Part shown: positions 15,904 to 24,241 of the stretch, piece by piece
Layout of the letters: every line of letters begins with the position of its first letter
How positions within the stretch are numbered: the stretch's first letter is position 1
Assembly (NCBI GenBank): GCA_028696455.1
Contig: JAQVGZ010000013.1
Coordinates: 1-44,031 of the forward strand
Origin: Desulfotomaculaceae bacterium
Lineage (GTDB): Bacteria; Bacillota; Desulfotomaculia; Desulfotomaculales; Pelotomaculaceae
DNA length: 44,031 bases
Direction: 5' to 3'
Notes under the pieces: generated by a model
The model's input: the letters and a program-made list of their open reading frames with translations, nothing else
Told to the model about the DNA's origin: nothing
Database searches by the model: none
Made by a program: the position numbers and the translations under genes

Positions 15904-17997
15904 TTAATTATTTTTCCGTTGCTTAGTATCACTACTCTTCTTTAACGCTACTTTGAATAATTCTCCCAAGTTCTGCCCGAGCGATCCCTGATCACTGTAC
16001 CGGGCAATCAGTTTCTGATTAACTCTACTGGCATGTTTTGAACTTTTAAAGACGTCAAAGTCGTCTTGTTTTTCAGGTTGCCGGTGCCCGCAAATTCGAT
16101 CCTGACAGACCAGCATTCTTCCCCTTTTTCCCTTGACCAGCAACATCAACTTGCCACAAAGAGGGCATTTGGTCCTGGAGATATTATCAGCTTTATAAAC
16201 AGCATTATCGGCAATAACACTTTGCACCAACTCCAGGGCATTTTGCCGGATGCCGGCGAGAAATTCAGCCTTGCTATCCTTGCCCTTCGCAATATTAGCC
16301 AGTCTCTGTTCCCACTGGGCTGTTAATTCAGGTGTCTTTAAGGCAGGAGCAACCAGATTAATTAATTGCACACCCTTGGAAGTAGGTATAATATATTTAC
16401 CCTGCCGTTCAACATAATTATTATAAAGTAATTTTTCTATTATGTCGGCGCGGGTAGCCGGAGTTCCCAGACCGCTGCCCTTAACGGCTTCACGCAATTC
16501 CTCATCTTCAATAAATTTGCCGGGGCTTTCCATGGCCGTTAGCAGGGTGGCCTCCGTATAACGGGCCGGTGGTTTGGTTTTCGACTTTTTATTTTTGCAG
16601 CTTTTGACCCTCTTTTGATCACCTTTTTTTTGCATTGTCAGCGACTGGTCCGGCAACGTATCGTCAGTTGCGTCATCTTTATCGAAGGTTTCCCGGGCTG
16701 TTATAGCCCGCCAACCCAATTCTTTGACCACCTTGCCGCGGGAGTAAAAATACTCGCTGTTTACTACAGTAATCAGTGTCGTCTGGTCATAGCGGTAAGG
16801 AGGGTACAAAACAGCGATAAATCGCCTGACAATCAGGTCGAAGAGATTTTTTTCGTCTGTGGACAGCGTTGCCAGCTGCAGAGGCTGCCCGGTAGGGATG
16901 ACGGCATGGTGGTCGGTCACTTTGCTGTCGTCCACAAACCGTTTAGTCGGCATCAGTTTTTTTTGCAGCAACGGTTGTACCAGCCCGGCATAAGGCCCGA
17001 CAGCAATACTTTTCAGTCGTGCCGGCAAGGTGGGTACCATATCCCTGGTTATATAACGGGAATCAGTACGCGGGTAAGTGGCCAGCTTATGCTGCTCATA
17101 TAAATTTTGTAATACAGACAGGGTTTTTTGCGCAGAAAATCCGTACCGTTTATTGGCATTCCGCTGCAATTCCGTCAAATCGTAGGCCAGGGGCGCGGGC
17201 TCGCTTTTGCCTTCCGTATGAATGTCTTTAATCACACCTGGATGCCCTTTTATTTTAGCCATAATTTCCTCGGCCTGCGCCAGGTTAAATATTCGGTTTT
17301 TACCGCTTCGATCCCGCCAATCACCAAAATAATCCCCAAAATCCACCCTAATGGTCCAATAGTCCACTGGAACGAACTTTTTGATTTCCACCTCACGATT
17401 TACAATCATAGCCAGAGTGGGAGTTTGTACCCGACCGGCAGTCAGCTGGGCATTAAATTTGCAACTTAAAGCCCTGGTCACATTTAGCCCAATCAGCCAG
17501 TCTGCTTCAGCCCGGCAGACAGCCGCATCATAGAGACTGTTATAGACAAACCCGGCCTTTAAGTTCGCAAAGCCCTCACGAATAGCCTCGTCTGTCTGAG
17601 AGGAGATCCATAAACGCTTAAAAGGCTTCTTCCATTTAGCCTGGGCCATAATCCACCGGGCTACCAATTCACCTTCCCGGCCTGCGTCGGTAGCGATGAC
17701 TAGTTCGCGAATATCAGCCCGCCTCATCAGGTTCCTGATTACTTGAAACTGGTGTGCGGTTTGCCTAATTACCTTCAATTTCATACTGGCCGGCAGCATT
17801 GGCAGGTCATCCAGCTTCCACTGCTTATACATTTGATCATAATCTTCCGGCTCGGCAAGGGTGACCAAATGACCCAGCGCCCAGGTCACCACATATTGCG
17901 GGCCTTCGATAAATCCTTTATTTTTACTTGAGCATTTTAAGACCCTGGCAATTTCTTTGGCAACGCTAGGTTTTTCTGCCAGTACAAGTGATTTCAT
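15904..17997 (-). CDS. topB: DNA topoisomerase III
   Basis: Type IA topoisomerase that relaxes and decatenates DNA. From ATG at 17997 the protein has 697 residues. It opens KSLVLAEKPSVAKEIA (TOPRIM domain), with the acidic metal site ATDAGREGE near 102-110. The active-site tyrosine is in ATYPRTDSRYI (Tyr308). A C-terminal zinc ribbon (CPLC ... CQDRICG) follows at about 635-665. The ribosome site AGAGGCG precedes this ATG by 6 bases; the in-frame start at 18090 adds 31 residues without homology and is rejected. Length and motifs are normal. Confidence 0.95.
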   Translation of the reverse strand: MKSLVLAEKPSVAKEIARVLKCSSKNKGFIEGPQYVVTWALGHLVTLAEPEDYDQMYKQWKLDDLPMLPASMKLKVIRQTAHQFQVIRNLMRRADIRELVIATDAGREGELVARWIMAQAKWKKPFKRLWISSQTDEAIREGFANLKAGFVYNSLYDAAVCRAEADWLIGLNVTRALSCKFNAQLTAGRVQTPTLAMIVNREVEIKKFVPVDYWTIRVDFGDYFGDWRDRSGKNRIFNLAQAEEIMAKIKGHPGVIKDIHTEGKSEPAPLAYDLTELQRNANKRYGFSAQKTLSVLQNLYEQHKLATYPRTDSRYITRDMVPTLPARLKSIAVGPYAGLVQPLLQKKLMPTKRFVDDSKVTDHHAVIPTGQPLQLATLSTDEKNLFDLIVRRFIAVLYPPYRYDQTTLITVVNSEYFYSRGKVVKELGWRAITARETFDKDDATDDTLPDQSLTMQKKGDQKRVKSCKNKKSKTKPPARYTEATLLTAMESPGKFIEDEELREAVKGSGLGTPATRADIIEKLLYNNYVERQGKYIIPTSKGVQLINLVAPALKTPELTAQWEQRLANIAKGKDSKAEFLAGIRQNALELVQSVIADNAVYKADNISRTKCPLCGKLMLLVKGKRGRMLVCQDRICGHRQPEKQDDFDVFKSSKHASRVNQKLIARYSDQGSLGQNLGELFKVALKKSSDTKQRKNN

Positions 17998-18301
17998 TTT
18001 ATCGCCTCTGTCCGCTATTAAAATAATTATACCTGGCTTAAAACTCAATGCGGTAAAATGACCCGATCTAATATTCCTGCCTGCGATCAATGATGTTTAT
18101 AGTATAACTGATATTTATTAAAAAGTGTATGAAAAACTTACAACTCATAGTATTGTCCAATCCTTAACACGCAGAAAATCGGCGGTCGATAAGGCCACCA
18201 CTTTTTTCGTATTAAAACAAAATTTTTCGGTTAATTAGTCATACCTCAAGCACAGACAGAGGTCAGCGCCTATGGCTGGTCTACGAGACTAACTGACAAT
18301 T

Positions 18302-19117
18302 CTATTCCATAAATTCAATTATAAAAAGCTGGTGGTCATCAGCATAAAAAAATTCATCATATGTTACAGGCAGCTTGGCTGTAATCTTTAGACTGCCCCC
18401 ATTCTTTTCCCAAATACTTTGTCGCATTTCATTGTTCTCGTTATATCTAAACCGGGGGGGATTGGCCAGTCGTGCGTTGCTTAAACCCTGCAGCACATCA
18501 GCCAGGCATGGCGGGCCGTTAACCGTTAGTTTCAACTCTTCAGAATTTAGCTGACCAAAATGATCATCGGCTAGAAGGGCCATACGCACGCCTAACAATA
18601 ATTCATTACATTTCTCCTGATGGTGGAGCAGGGCCTGTTTCATAAAAATCTTTTGGCGCATTTCTCTTTTTAACGGGCGAATGTATGGGGTAACCGGGGA
18701 AAAAACAATTTCCTGTTCATAATAGGGTTTAATGTCCAGCACAGGGGTCCCATCTACAGCATCCAATCCGCTGACCCAAAGAAGGTTGTCTTTCACCCGC
18801 TTCAAACGGACCAGTGACAAAGCAATCGGGTTGGGCCGACTAAAAGCACGCAGGCTAAACACTCCATACTCAGGCAGGTTGGAGTTAACTTTCCCTGGCA
18901 CTGTTTTTAAAATATCACGCTTTGCTTTGTGAAACCACGATTGAATCCATAAATGAGAGTTTTCTTCAATACGTAATAATCCGTCCTTGTATTCAGGAAA
19001 AATTTCAATTAGGCAATTTCCTCCCGTAACCGGCACCCGGTCCACATCCTTATAATCAGACATAACAATTCCTACCGGTTTCAAGGTAATCATGTAGTTT
19101 TCGTTACATGCGATCAT
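18302..19117 (-). CDS. TrmO (TsaA) domain fused to a degenerate FmdE-like domain
   Basis: 271 residues in two parts. Residues about 8-150 are a TsaA/TrmO fold (SAM-dependent methylation of t6A37 in tRNA in characterised members) with GVFSLRAFSRPNPIALS (85-101) and GLDAVDGTPVLDIKPY (117-132). Residues about 160-255 resemble the FmdE-type domain of formylmethanofuran dehydrogenase subunit E. The usual HxCPG is altered (HHQEKCNELLLGVR) and PPCLADVLQGL retains the second Cys region. The gene lies behind a Moco-type riboswitch and terminator (19291-19445), next to modABC. This points to molybdenum/tungsten cofactor metabolism rather than, or besides, tRNA modification. Start at 19117, with AGAGG 10 bases upstream. 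Confidence 0.8.
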   Translation of the reverse strand: MIACNENYMITLKPVGIVMSDYKDVDRVPVTGGNCLIEIFPEYKDGLLRIEENSHLWIQSWFHKAKRDILKTVPGKVNSNLPEYGVFSLRAFSRPNPIALSLVRLKRVKDNLLWVSGLDAVDGTPVLDIKPYYEQEIVFSPVTPYIRPLKREMRQKIFMKQALLHHQEKCNELLLGVRMALLADDHFGQLNSEELKLTVNGPPCLADVLQGLSNARLANPPRFRYNENNEMRQSIWEKNGGSLKITAKLPVTYDEFFYADDHQLFIIEFME

Positions 19118-19290
19118 TTATGCACATCCTCTCTCAATCGTTTACCAACCTACTCACTCATCCATTCACAATAACCGTCACCGCCTCATGGCTATAGTTT
19201 TCTCCCCCTAATTAATATCTTTGGATTACAGGCTATATAAAAGCCGAAAACTCCCCAATGTTAACGGTGATAAGGTTTTTGTTAGAAAAA

Positions 19291-19330
19291 TAAAAAAAGC
19301 CGCACATTGCGAAAAGAGCAATACACGGCT
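19291..19330 (-). terminator. Riboswitch expression-platform terminator
   Basis: On the minus strand AGCCG...ATTGC and GCAAT...CGGCT form a strong stem followed by seven T, then ATTTTT. It starts about 15 bases after the aptamer and 170 bases before the TrmO-FmdE start codon, so it is placed for attenuation of that gene. Confidence 0.8.
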
Positions 19331-19345
19331 AACGAAATACCGTAA

Positions 19346-19445
19346 GTTACTCCTTTCCAACAGGAGGCTTGCCCGTTTCCAGATAAACCCTAACGACTTA
19401 CGACCATGTTTCAATAACTTTAGGCCCGTAAGCTCGGAGTAAAAC
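19346..19445 (-). promoter_or_regulatory. Molybdenum/tungsten cofactor (Moco/Tuco-type) riboswitch
   Basis: The closing stem TTACTCC...GGAGTAA is perfect (7 bp). Inside are CTTACG/CGTAAG pairing, the segment ATGGTCGTAAG, and the 3' core GCCTCC...GGAAAGGAG. This strongly resembles the Moco RNA upstream of E. coli moaA (GCCTCC then GGAAAGG; TCGTAAAG). It is followed by an intrinsic terminator, giving a complete aptamer plus switch in front of the TrmO-FmdE gene. Assigned by recalled consensus; a covariance-model search would settle it. A short open frame crossing this RNA is a by-product. Confidence 0.75.
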
Positions 19446-19724
19446 ATAACTTCTGCAGAAAATAAAAAAATCCTCTATTCTAGAAAAAATTTTTATATCA
19501 TGCCCAAGTTTGACAGAATGTGTCGCAAGGCAGCGGAAAGACATTCCGGTAAGCCGTTATCTCAAAATAACCTTGATAAAAACCCGGTCAGGGTGGTCTC
19601 GCCGCAGCAGACTGACTACTTATTTACGAAAACCCGGATCAACCAGAAGTGTTTCCGTTCGGCCAAGTTTTTAATTTCACCCTTTACTTATGTTCTTGTC
19701 GGGTTTGACGGTTTGCCGGACTTT

Positions 19725-20486
19725 TCAATTACCGCAAGTGGCTTCAGGACAAAACCGGGTTATGCCAAGCAGCGCGGCGGCACCGGCGCCGGTTGTCCCG
19801 AAAAGCACGAGCGGTACACCGGCATTATATATTGTATCTATAGTGGCATTGCAGATAGTGCTGCCAGTGGAAAAAATGACATCACTATTCGCAATATAAT
19901 TGCTTAAGTCTTCAAAGCCACTCTTGATCAGTACCCCATTTTTGGTCTGGCCGATATTGGCCGGGTCAAGGTCAAGTACGGTAACGGAAGGAAAGGCGTT
20001 GTGCAGTGCTTCTGCCAGTGCAGGTTGATAACCGATCATTAGAATCCGTGGACAGCCATAGTTATTTTGAAAATATTCAACTGCCTGATGCGCACATAAC
20101 TCCGGTCCCTCATTACGACAGTGTATGGTATTACCCACCTTTCCGGTATAGCAGGCCACTGCATTAAGAGTGGCAATATACACAGCCCGCTGAAAATCAT
20201 TGATCAGCGGCAGTGCCAGCACATTTTCCAGCGTCCCCGCAAAATCACCCTGCGCGCCGGTAAAAGCCTGTCCTTTCGTACCCATAACGGTAGCCTGCAG
20301 CAGTCGTTCTTTTCCTTTCAGCAACACGTAGTCCTGGCGCCTGGTAGCCCCGATGGCATGTTCCGGGCTTAACAGTGCTGCCTTGACTTTGACTTCCGCC
20401 TGCCTGAGCTGAGATTCATCAACCAGCAAGGCAAATTCCTTTTGCAAGCTGCTGAAAAACGTGCTGATATTAGCACCTTTCATCAT
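19725..20486 (-). CDS. DUF364 (putative heavy-metal chelation) protein
   Basis: About 253 residues with a Rossmann-like second half (RILMIGYQPALAEAL, then LDLDPANIG) and the GSTICNATID and GTTGAGAAALLG segments typical of DUF364 proteins. Its function is not established; relatives are often encoded beside molybdate or other metal uptake genes. It lies 50 bp after modC in the same direction, so it is likely the last gene of modABC-duf364. The start is ATG at 20486 or the next codon at 20483, both after GGAGG; the upstream in-frame start lacks a site. A 280-bp stretch separates it from the riboswitch and holds no gene I can support. Confidence 0.75.
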   Translation of the reverse strand: MMKGANISTFFSSLQKEFALLVDESQLRQAEVKVKAALLSPEHAIGATRRQDYVLLKGKERLLQATVMGTKGQAFTGAQGDFAGTLENVLALPLINDFQRAVYIATLNAVACYTGKVGNTIHCRNEGPELCAHQAVEYFQNNYGCPRILMIGYQPALAEALHNAFPSVTVLDLDPANIGQTKNGVLIKSGFEDLSNYIANSDVIFSTGSTICNATIDTIYNAGVPLVLFGTTGAGAAALLGITRFCPEATCGN

Positions 20487-20535
20487 CAAAACCTCCATCT
20501 TTAGCCCTTTTTTATACACAAAATGATGATTACCC

Positions 20536-21207
20536 TTACGATGCTACTACAACCTTCAGTGAATTCCCCACGCACTGCCCGTTTTCCAGGGAGATAGTAA
20601 TATCTCCTAAAATTTGCGCATCTTCCTCGTCATGGGTTACCAGGATAAATGGTATCTGCCAGTGCTTGTGCAGTTTTTTAACTTCCTGCCTGAGGCTTAT
20701 CTTAGTATTTTTATCCAGAGCACTAAACGGCTCGTCCAGTAAAAGCAGCTCCGGTTCAACGACCAACGCTCTGGCCAGGGCCACCCGCTGCTTTTCCCCG
20801 CCAGAAAGCTGGCCGGGGTACCGGTCAATCAGATGCCCAATACCAAAGGAATCCAGTATTTTTACAGGGTCTACTGTAGATTCACCTTGCTTTTTATTTT
20901 GGCATTTCAGTCCATAAGAAACATTTTGCCGCACGGTCATATGCGGAAAAAGGGCATAGTTTTGGAACAGGTAACCGATATTCCTAGCTTGCGGAGAGCT
21001 GTTAATTTTTTTGCTGGAGGAGTATATAATGCGATCATTCAATTTGATGAACCCTTCATCCGGGTTAAGCAAACCCGCCAAAATTTGCAAGATAGTGGTT
21101 TTGCCTGAGCCGGAGGGTCCCAGAAGAATTAGAATTTGATTGGCCACTCTCAACTGGACATCCAGGGTGAAATGCCATAATCTTTTGGTCAGGCTTACTT
21201 CTAACAT
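20536..21207 (-). CDS. modC: Molybdate ABC transporter ATP-binding protein
   Basis: ATPase of the ModABC molybdate (or tungstate) importer. Walker A GPSGSGKTT (about 30-38), Q-loop NIGYLFQNYALFPHM, signature LSGGEKQRVALARAL (around 135-149) and Walker B LLLLDEPFSALD follow in order. At 223 residues it lacks the C-terminal Mop/TOBE domain of E. coli ModC (about 350 residues), a common short form. It follows modB by 19 bp and is followed by the DUF364 gene. Confidence 0.92.
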   Translation of the reverse strand: MLEVSLTKRLWHFTLDVQLRVANQILILLGPSGSGKTTILQILAGLLNPDEGFIKLNDRIIYSSSKKINSSPQARNIGYLFQNYALFPHMTVRQNVSYGLKCQNKKQGESTVDPVKILDSFGIGHLIDRYPGQLSGGEKQRVALARALVVEPELLLLDEPFSALDKNTKISLRQEVKKLHKHWQIPFILVTHDEEDAQILGDITISLENGQCVGNSLKVVVAS

Positions 21208-21226
21208 ATAATCCCACCATTACCCT

Positions 21227-21898
21227 TTAATATTTTTGCTTTTTTGCCCAACGGTTTATCCAGAATATTACACAGAAACTAAATACTGTAATGACGGCAA
21301 CTAGAGTTTTAGCCATTACGTTTTTTCCTGATTCTACAGCAAAATATATGGCTGTAGGAATCGTTTGGGTCTGGCCCGGGATGTTGCCGGCTACCATCAA
21401 AGTGGCCCCGAATTCACCCAGGGCACGGGCAAAGGTCAGCACCAGACCCGCCAGAATACCCGGCCAGGCCAAGGGTAGGGTTACCGTAAAAAATATTCTC
21501 ATTTCACTCGCCCCCAGCGTCCTGGCTGCTTTTTCCAAGTTAACGTCCACGCTTTTAAAGGCCGCCTTGGCGCTCTGATACATCAGCGGGAAAGCCACCA
21601 CGGTGGAGGCAATAACAGCCGCATACCAGGTAAACACTAAAGTCAAGCCTAATTCAGCCAGAGTTTTGCCTAACAAGCCGTTTTTGCCAATCAGCATCAG
21701 CAAGCCGTAGCCGACAACCGACGGGGGCAACACCATCGGTAGGGTAATTGCAGCCTCCAAAAAATCCTTGCCCCAAAATTCTCTACGGGCCATTAGCCTG
21801 GTCAGAGGTACACCCAGACAAGTAACGACAACCGTAGCAATTATGGCTACCCGGATAGAAAGGATTAATGGGCGCCAGTCCATTTCCTGCATAAACAT
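21227..21898 (-). CDS. modB: Molybdate ABC transporter permease
   Basis: 223-residue membrane permease with about five helices and the EAA loop EKAARTLGASEMRIFFTVTLPLAWPGIL that contacts ModC. ARALGEFGATLMVAGN is the usual ModB signature. It lies 9 bp after modA. The start region has several Met codons (21898, 21892, 21883), and the ribosome site is weak, so translational coupling to modA is likely. Confidence 0.92.
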   Translation of the reverse strand: MFMQEMDWRPLILSIRVAIIATVVVTCLGVPLTRLMARREFWGKDFLEAAITLPMVLPPSVVGYGLLMLIGKNGLLGKTLAELGLTLVFTWYAAVIASTVVAFPLMYQSAKAAFKSVDVNLEKAARTLGASEMRIFFTVTLPLAWPGILAGLVLTFARALGEFGATLMVAGNIPGQTQTIPTAIYFAVESGKNVMAKTLVAVITVFSFCVIFWINRWAKKQKY

Positions 21899-21907
21899 AA
21901 TTAAACT

Positions 21908-22687
21908 CTACTCATTTACTTTGAATCCATATTTTTCGAAAACTTTAACGGCTTCGTCACTCGTCAGAAATGCTGCAAACGCTTCCGCCTCTTTCTGTTG
22001 TGCGGCGCCATTGACCACAGCCATCGGATAAACTATAGGCTCAGAGGACCCGGCAGGGGCGGCTGCAATGATCTTAATATTGCTGCTGGTTATGGCATCG
22101 GTGCGGTAAACCAGGCCCGCATCCACATTACCGGTTTCCACATACGTAAGCACCTGGCGCACATCTTTAGCAGGGACCATCCTGGATTGAAGCTGCTCCC
22201 ATAACCTTAGATTAGTCAAAACTTCTTTGGCGTACTTACCCGCAGGTACCGTTTCAGGCGTGCCAATGCTAATCTTTTTTACACTCGCATCAGTTAAACC
22301 ATCAAAACCGGTGAGATTACTATCTTTCCCGGCAATCAACACCAGTTCGTTCCCCAGCAAATCTTTGCGTGAAGCATCAATAATCAAGCCTTTTTGGGAG
22401 AGAGCATCCATCTGTGACTTGCCGGCAGATATAAATAGATCTGACGGGGCCCCCTCTTCGATCTGCTTTTGCAGGACTCCCGAGGCGGCTAGATTATAGG
22501 TCAGTGTTACATCCTGATGTTGTATTTCATAGATTGGCTTTAATTCTGCCATGGCATCCTGCAGACTAGCTGCTGCTGAAATAGTTAGGTTTACAGGTTC
22601 GGTTGCTAATTGTTCTTTTTTCTCTCCGCATCCGGCGAAAGATAAAACAAATATCATAAGTACAAAAAACACCAGTATTTTTTTCAT
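21908..22687 (-). CDS. modA: Molybdate ABC transporter substrate-binding lipoprotein
   Basis: 259-residue oxyanion-binding protein with a lipoprotein signal (lipobox FAGC, lipid Cys20). The ModA start is VNLTISAAASLQDAM, in which the Ser of AAASL binds oxyanion. PSDLFISAGKSQMD and TYVETGNVDAGLVYRTDA are conserved. The ATG at 22687 has AGGAGGAG 7 bases upstream. It is the first gene of modABC-duf364, with a good sigma-A promoter and phased repeats over the start site. Molybdate versus tungstate preference cannot be read from the sequence. Confidence 0.93.
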   Translation of the reverse strand: MKKILVFFVLMIFVLSFAGCGEKKEQLATEPVNLTISAAASLQDAMAELKPIYEIQHQDVTLTYNLAASGVLQKQIEEGAPSDLFISAGKSQMDALSQKGLIIDASRKDLLGNELVLIAGKDSNLTGFDGLTDASVKKISIGTPETVPAGKYAKEVLTNLRLWEQLQSRMVPAKDVRQVLTYVETGNVDAGLVYRTDAITSSNIKIIAAAPAGSSEPIVYPMAVVNGAAQQKEAEAFAAFLTSDEAVKVFEKYGFKVNE

Positions 22688-22825
22688 TATTTCTCCTCCT
22701 AAATTTTACTGGTACTTTTAATCCTGACTAGTTTACCACCCCCATAAGAAAGATTCATTAATATACTTGAATAGAGTAATTGGTCAACTAAATTAATATC
22801 ACAAGAATAAACATAACATAAAATA

Positions 22826-22853
22826 ACCAAACACAACTAAACACTACTAAACA
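22826..22853. promoter_or_regulatory. Three 10-bp phased direct repeats at the modABC start site
   Basis: ACCAAACA (22826), ACTAAACA (22836) and ACTAAACA (22846) repeat every 10 bp, one helical turn. They cover about +1 to +24 of the predicted modABC transcript, directly downstream of its -10 box. This is a natural repressor position. The HTH-PBP protein encoded divergently (22949) is the obvious candidate to bind. Confidence 0.6.
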
Positions 22854-22855
22854 TC

Positions 22856-22884
22856 ATAATAACTAACAATACGGTTTATGTCAA
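22856..22884 (-). promoter_or_regulatory. Sigma-A promoter of modABC
   Basis: TTGACA (complement of 22879-22884) and TATTAT (complement of 22856-22861) with exactly 17 bases between. The start would be near 22849, about 160 bp before modA. Confidence 0.75.
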
Positions 22885-22890
22885 TAAAAA

Positions 22891-22919
22891 ATGACAACCT
22901 CTCCATGAATTGATATAAT
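22891..22919 (+). promoter_or_regulatory. Sigma-A promoter of the HTH-PBP regulator
   Basis: ATGACA (22891-22896) and TATAAT (22914-22919) with 17 bases between. Its -35 box is back to back with that of modABC, so the two divergent promoters share a compact control region. Confidence 0.75.
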
Positions 22920-22948
22920 AGAAACAGAATAACCAGGGAGGAGTATAC

Positions 22949-23911
22949 ATGAAGAAAGAATCTTCTTTAACTCCCGAAGAGGTTGCAGGTATTCTTAAAA
23001 TTACCAAAAATACCGTTTATGAATTAGTAAAAAGGGGAGAGCTAAAGGCTTACCGGGTGGGACGTAAAATCCGGGTCGACATTAAGGACGTCGATGCTTA
23101 CAAGATGAAGGGCAAAAATATTGATTTAATAACACCAAACAGCCCAGCGGTGGTTAAGATTTCGTCTCCCCAATTATCGCTCGAAAAGAAACCCGCTCAG
23201 CCCGCTCAGAGACTGGTAATCTGCGGCCAGGATATCCTCCTTGACATTTTAGTCCGCCATCTGGAGCGACATCCAAGCGGGGTCAGTGCTCTTCGCCACC
23301 ATGTAGGAAGCTTTAACGGCCTTTTGGCCCTTTACCAGGGTAAAGTTCATATGACTGCAGTCCATCTTTGGGCCGGGGAAAGAGATCTTTATAATATTCC
23401 CTATGTTCGCCGCCTGCTTCCCGGCATTCCTACTTTAATATTACATTTGGCATGCCGGATGCAGGGCTTTTACGTGGCTAAAGGTAACCCTAAAGGAATA
23501 AAGGACTGGACCGATCTACACCGTCCGGACATACGTTTCGTAAACAGGGAAAAAGGTTGTGGCACCCGCGTCCTTCTTAATGAACAGTTTCGGCTTCTGG
23601 GATTGGACAGCAGTCAAATAAACGGTTATGATAGAGAGGAATTATCCCATCTTGCTGTAGCAAGTGCTGTTGCCCGAGGTGAAGCCGATGTAGGTCTGGG
23701 CATCGAAAAGGTGTCGATGCAGGTTCGTGGAATTGATTTTATTCCACTTCAAAAAGAACGCTATGAACTGGTTATGAAAAAAGAAGACCTGGACAAGCCT
23801 CAGTTCCAGGCAGTTTTTGAAACGCTCCAGTCCAGGGAGTTTATAGCTGAGCTTCAGGGACTGGGCGATTATGACTTGACTGAAACAGGCAGGATCATAG
23901 CTGAAGTGTAA
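22949..23911 (+). CDS. Regulator: excisionase-type HTH plus substrate-binding (PBP-like) domain
   Basis: 320 residues. An N-terminal helix-turn-helix of the excisionase/MerR-like type (LTPEEVAGILKITKNTVYELVKRGELKAYRVGRKIRV, about 7-43) is joined by a linker to a periplasmic-binding-protein-like domain (about 70-300). That domain contains RFVNREKGCGTRVLLNEQF and ARGEADVGLGIE, as in one-component regulators that sense small anions. Divergent from modABC over shared promoters, so a molybdate/tungstate-responsive regulator is the best inference. Ribosome site GGGAGGAG lies before ATG 22949. The ligand and the sign of regulation are not shown by the sequence. Confidence 0.88.
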   Translation: MKKESSLTPEEVAGILKITKNTVYELVKRGELKAYRVGRKIRVDIKDVDAYKMKGKNIDLITPNSPAVVKISSPQLSLEKKPAQPAQRLVICGQDILLDILVRHLERHPSGVSALRHHVGSFNGLLALYQGKVHMTAVHLWAGERDLYNIPYVRRLLPGIPTLILHLACRMQGFYVAKGNPKGIKDWTDLHRPDIRFVNREKGCGTRVLLNEQFRLLGLDSSQINGYDREELSHLAVASAVARGEADVGLGIEKVSMQVRGIDFIPLQKERYELVMKKEDLDKPQFQAVFETLQSREFIAELQGLGDYDLTETGRIIAEV

Positions 23912-23925
23912 AAGGATAGAGCGAA

Positions 23926-23954
23926 TTGACAAAAAGCTCATTTTTACTTAAAAT
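23926..23954 (+). promoter_or_regulatory. Sigma-A promoter of the hisS-aspS T-box transcript
   Basis: TTGACA (23926-23931) and TAAAAT (23949-23954) with a 17-base spacer, just after the regulator's stop codon. Start near 23961. Confidence 0.8.
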
Positions 23955-23960
23955 GATGCT

Positions 23961-24221
23961 CAGAAAAACAAAGTGATGACCGGGACGAGTAAGTACTCAT
24001 GTTTTTGTCAGGGAGGGAAGGCCGACGACTGAAAGCCTTCCTCATGAACAGATATTGAAGAACCCCCGGGAGCGGCCGCCGAAAGTGCAAAAACAGCGCC
24101 AGTAGGCCGGCACGGAGGCCTCCGTTAAAGGCCTAGAGGGATAATAAATTATCCAATCAGGGTGGCACCACGGTTTAAACCCGTCCCTGGCAGTGCTGAC
24201 GCATAGCCGGGGGCGGTTTTT
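23961..24221 (+). promoter_or_regulatory. T-box riboswitch upstream of hisS
   Basis: The conserved T-box AGGGTGGCACCACGG is at 24159-24173. Upstream is a long stem I region with the GACGAGTA motif (about 23983-23990) and an apical GGAAGGC/GCCTTCC pair. The terminator CCGTCCCTGGC...GCCGGGGGCGG-TTTTT (24181-24221) follows. Uncharged tRNA binding would favour antitermination and raise hisS-aspS expression. I could not fix the specifier codon with confidence; GAT at 24051-24053 (Asp) is one candidate. Confidence 0.9.
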
Positions 24222-24241
24222 GTTTAGAAGGAGGGGTTTTC

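Noticed and set aside
19226-19447. Open frames on both strands across 19.2-19.45 kb
   Set aside because: They coincide with the Moco-type riboswitch and its terminator, which explain the sequence better.
19500-19907. Plus-strand frame of 135 codons opposite the DUF364 gene
   Set aside because: It is a shadow of the DUF364 coding sequence and noncoding DNA, with no ribosome site or homology.
22879-22896. Separate repressor operator TGTCA-N8-TGACA
   Set aside because: The two arms are simply the -35 boxes of the divergent promoters, so a separate operator is not needed.
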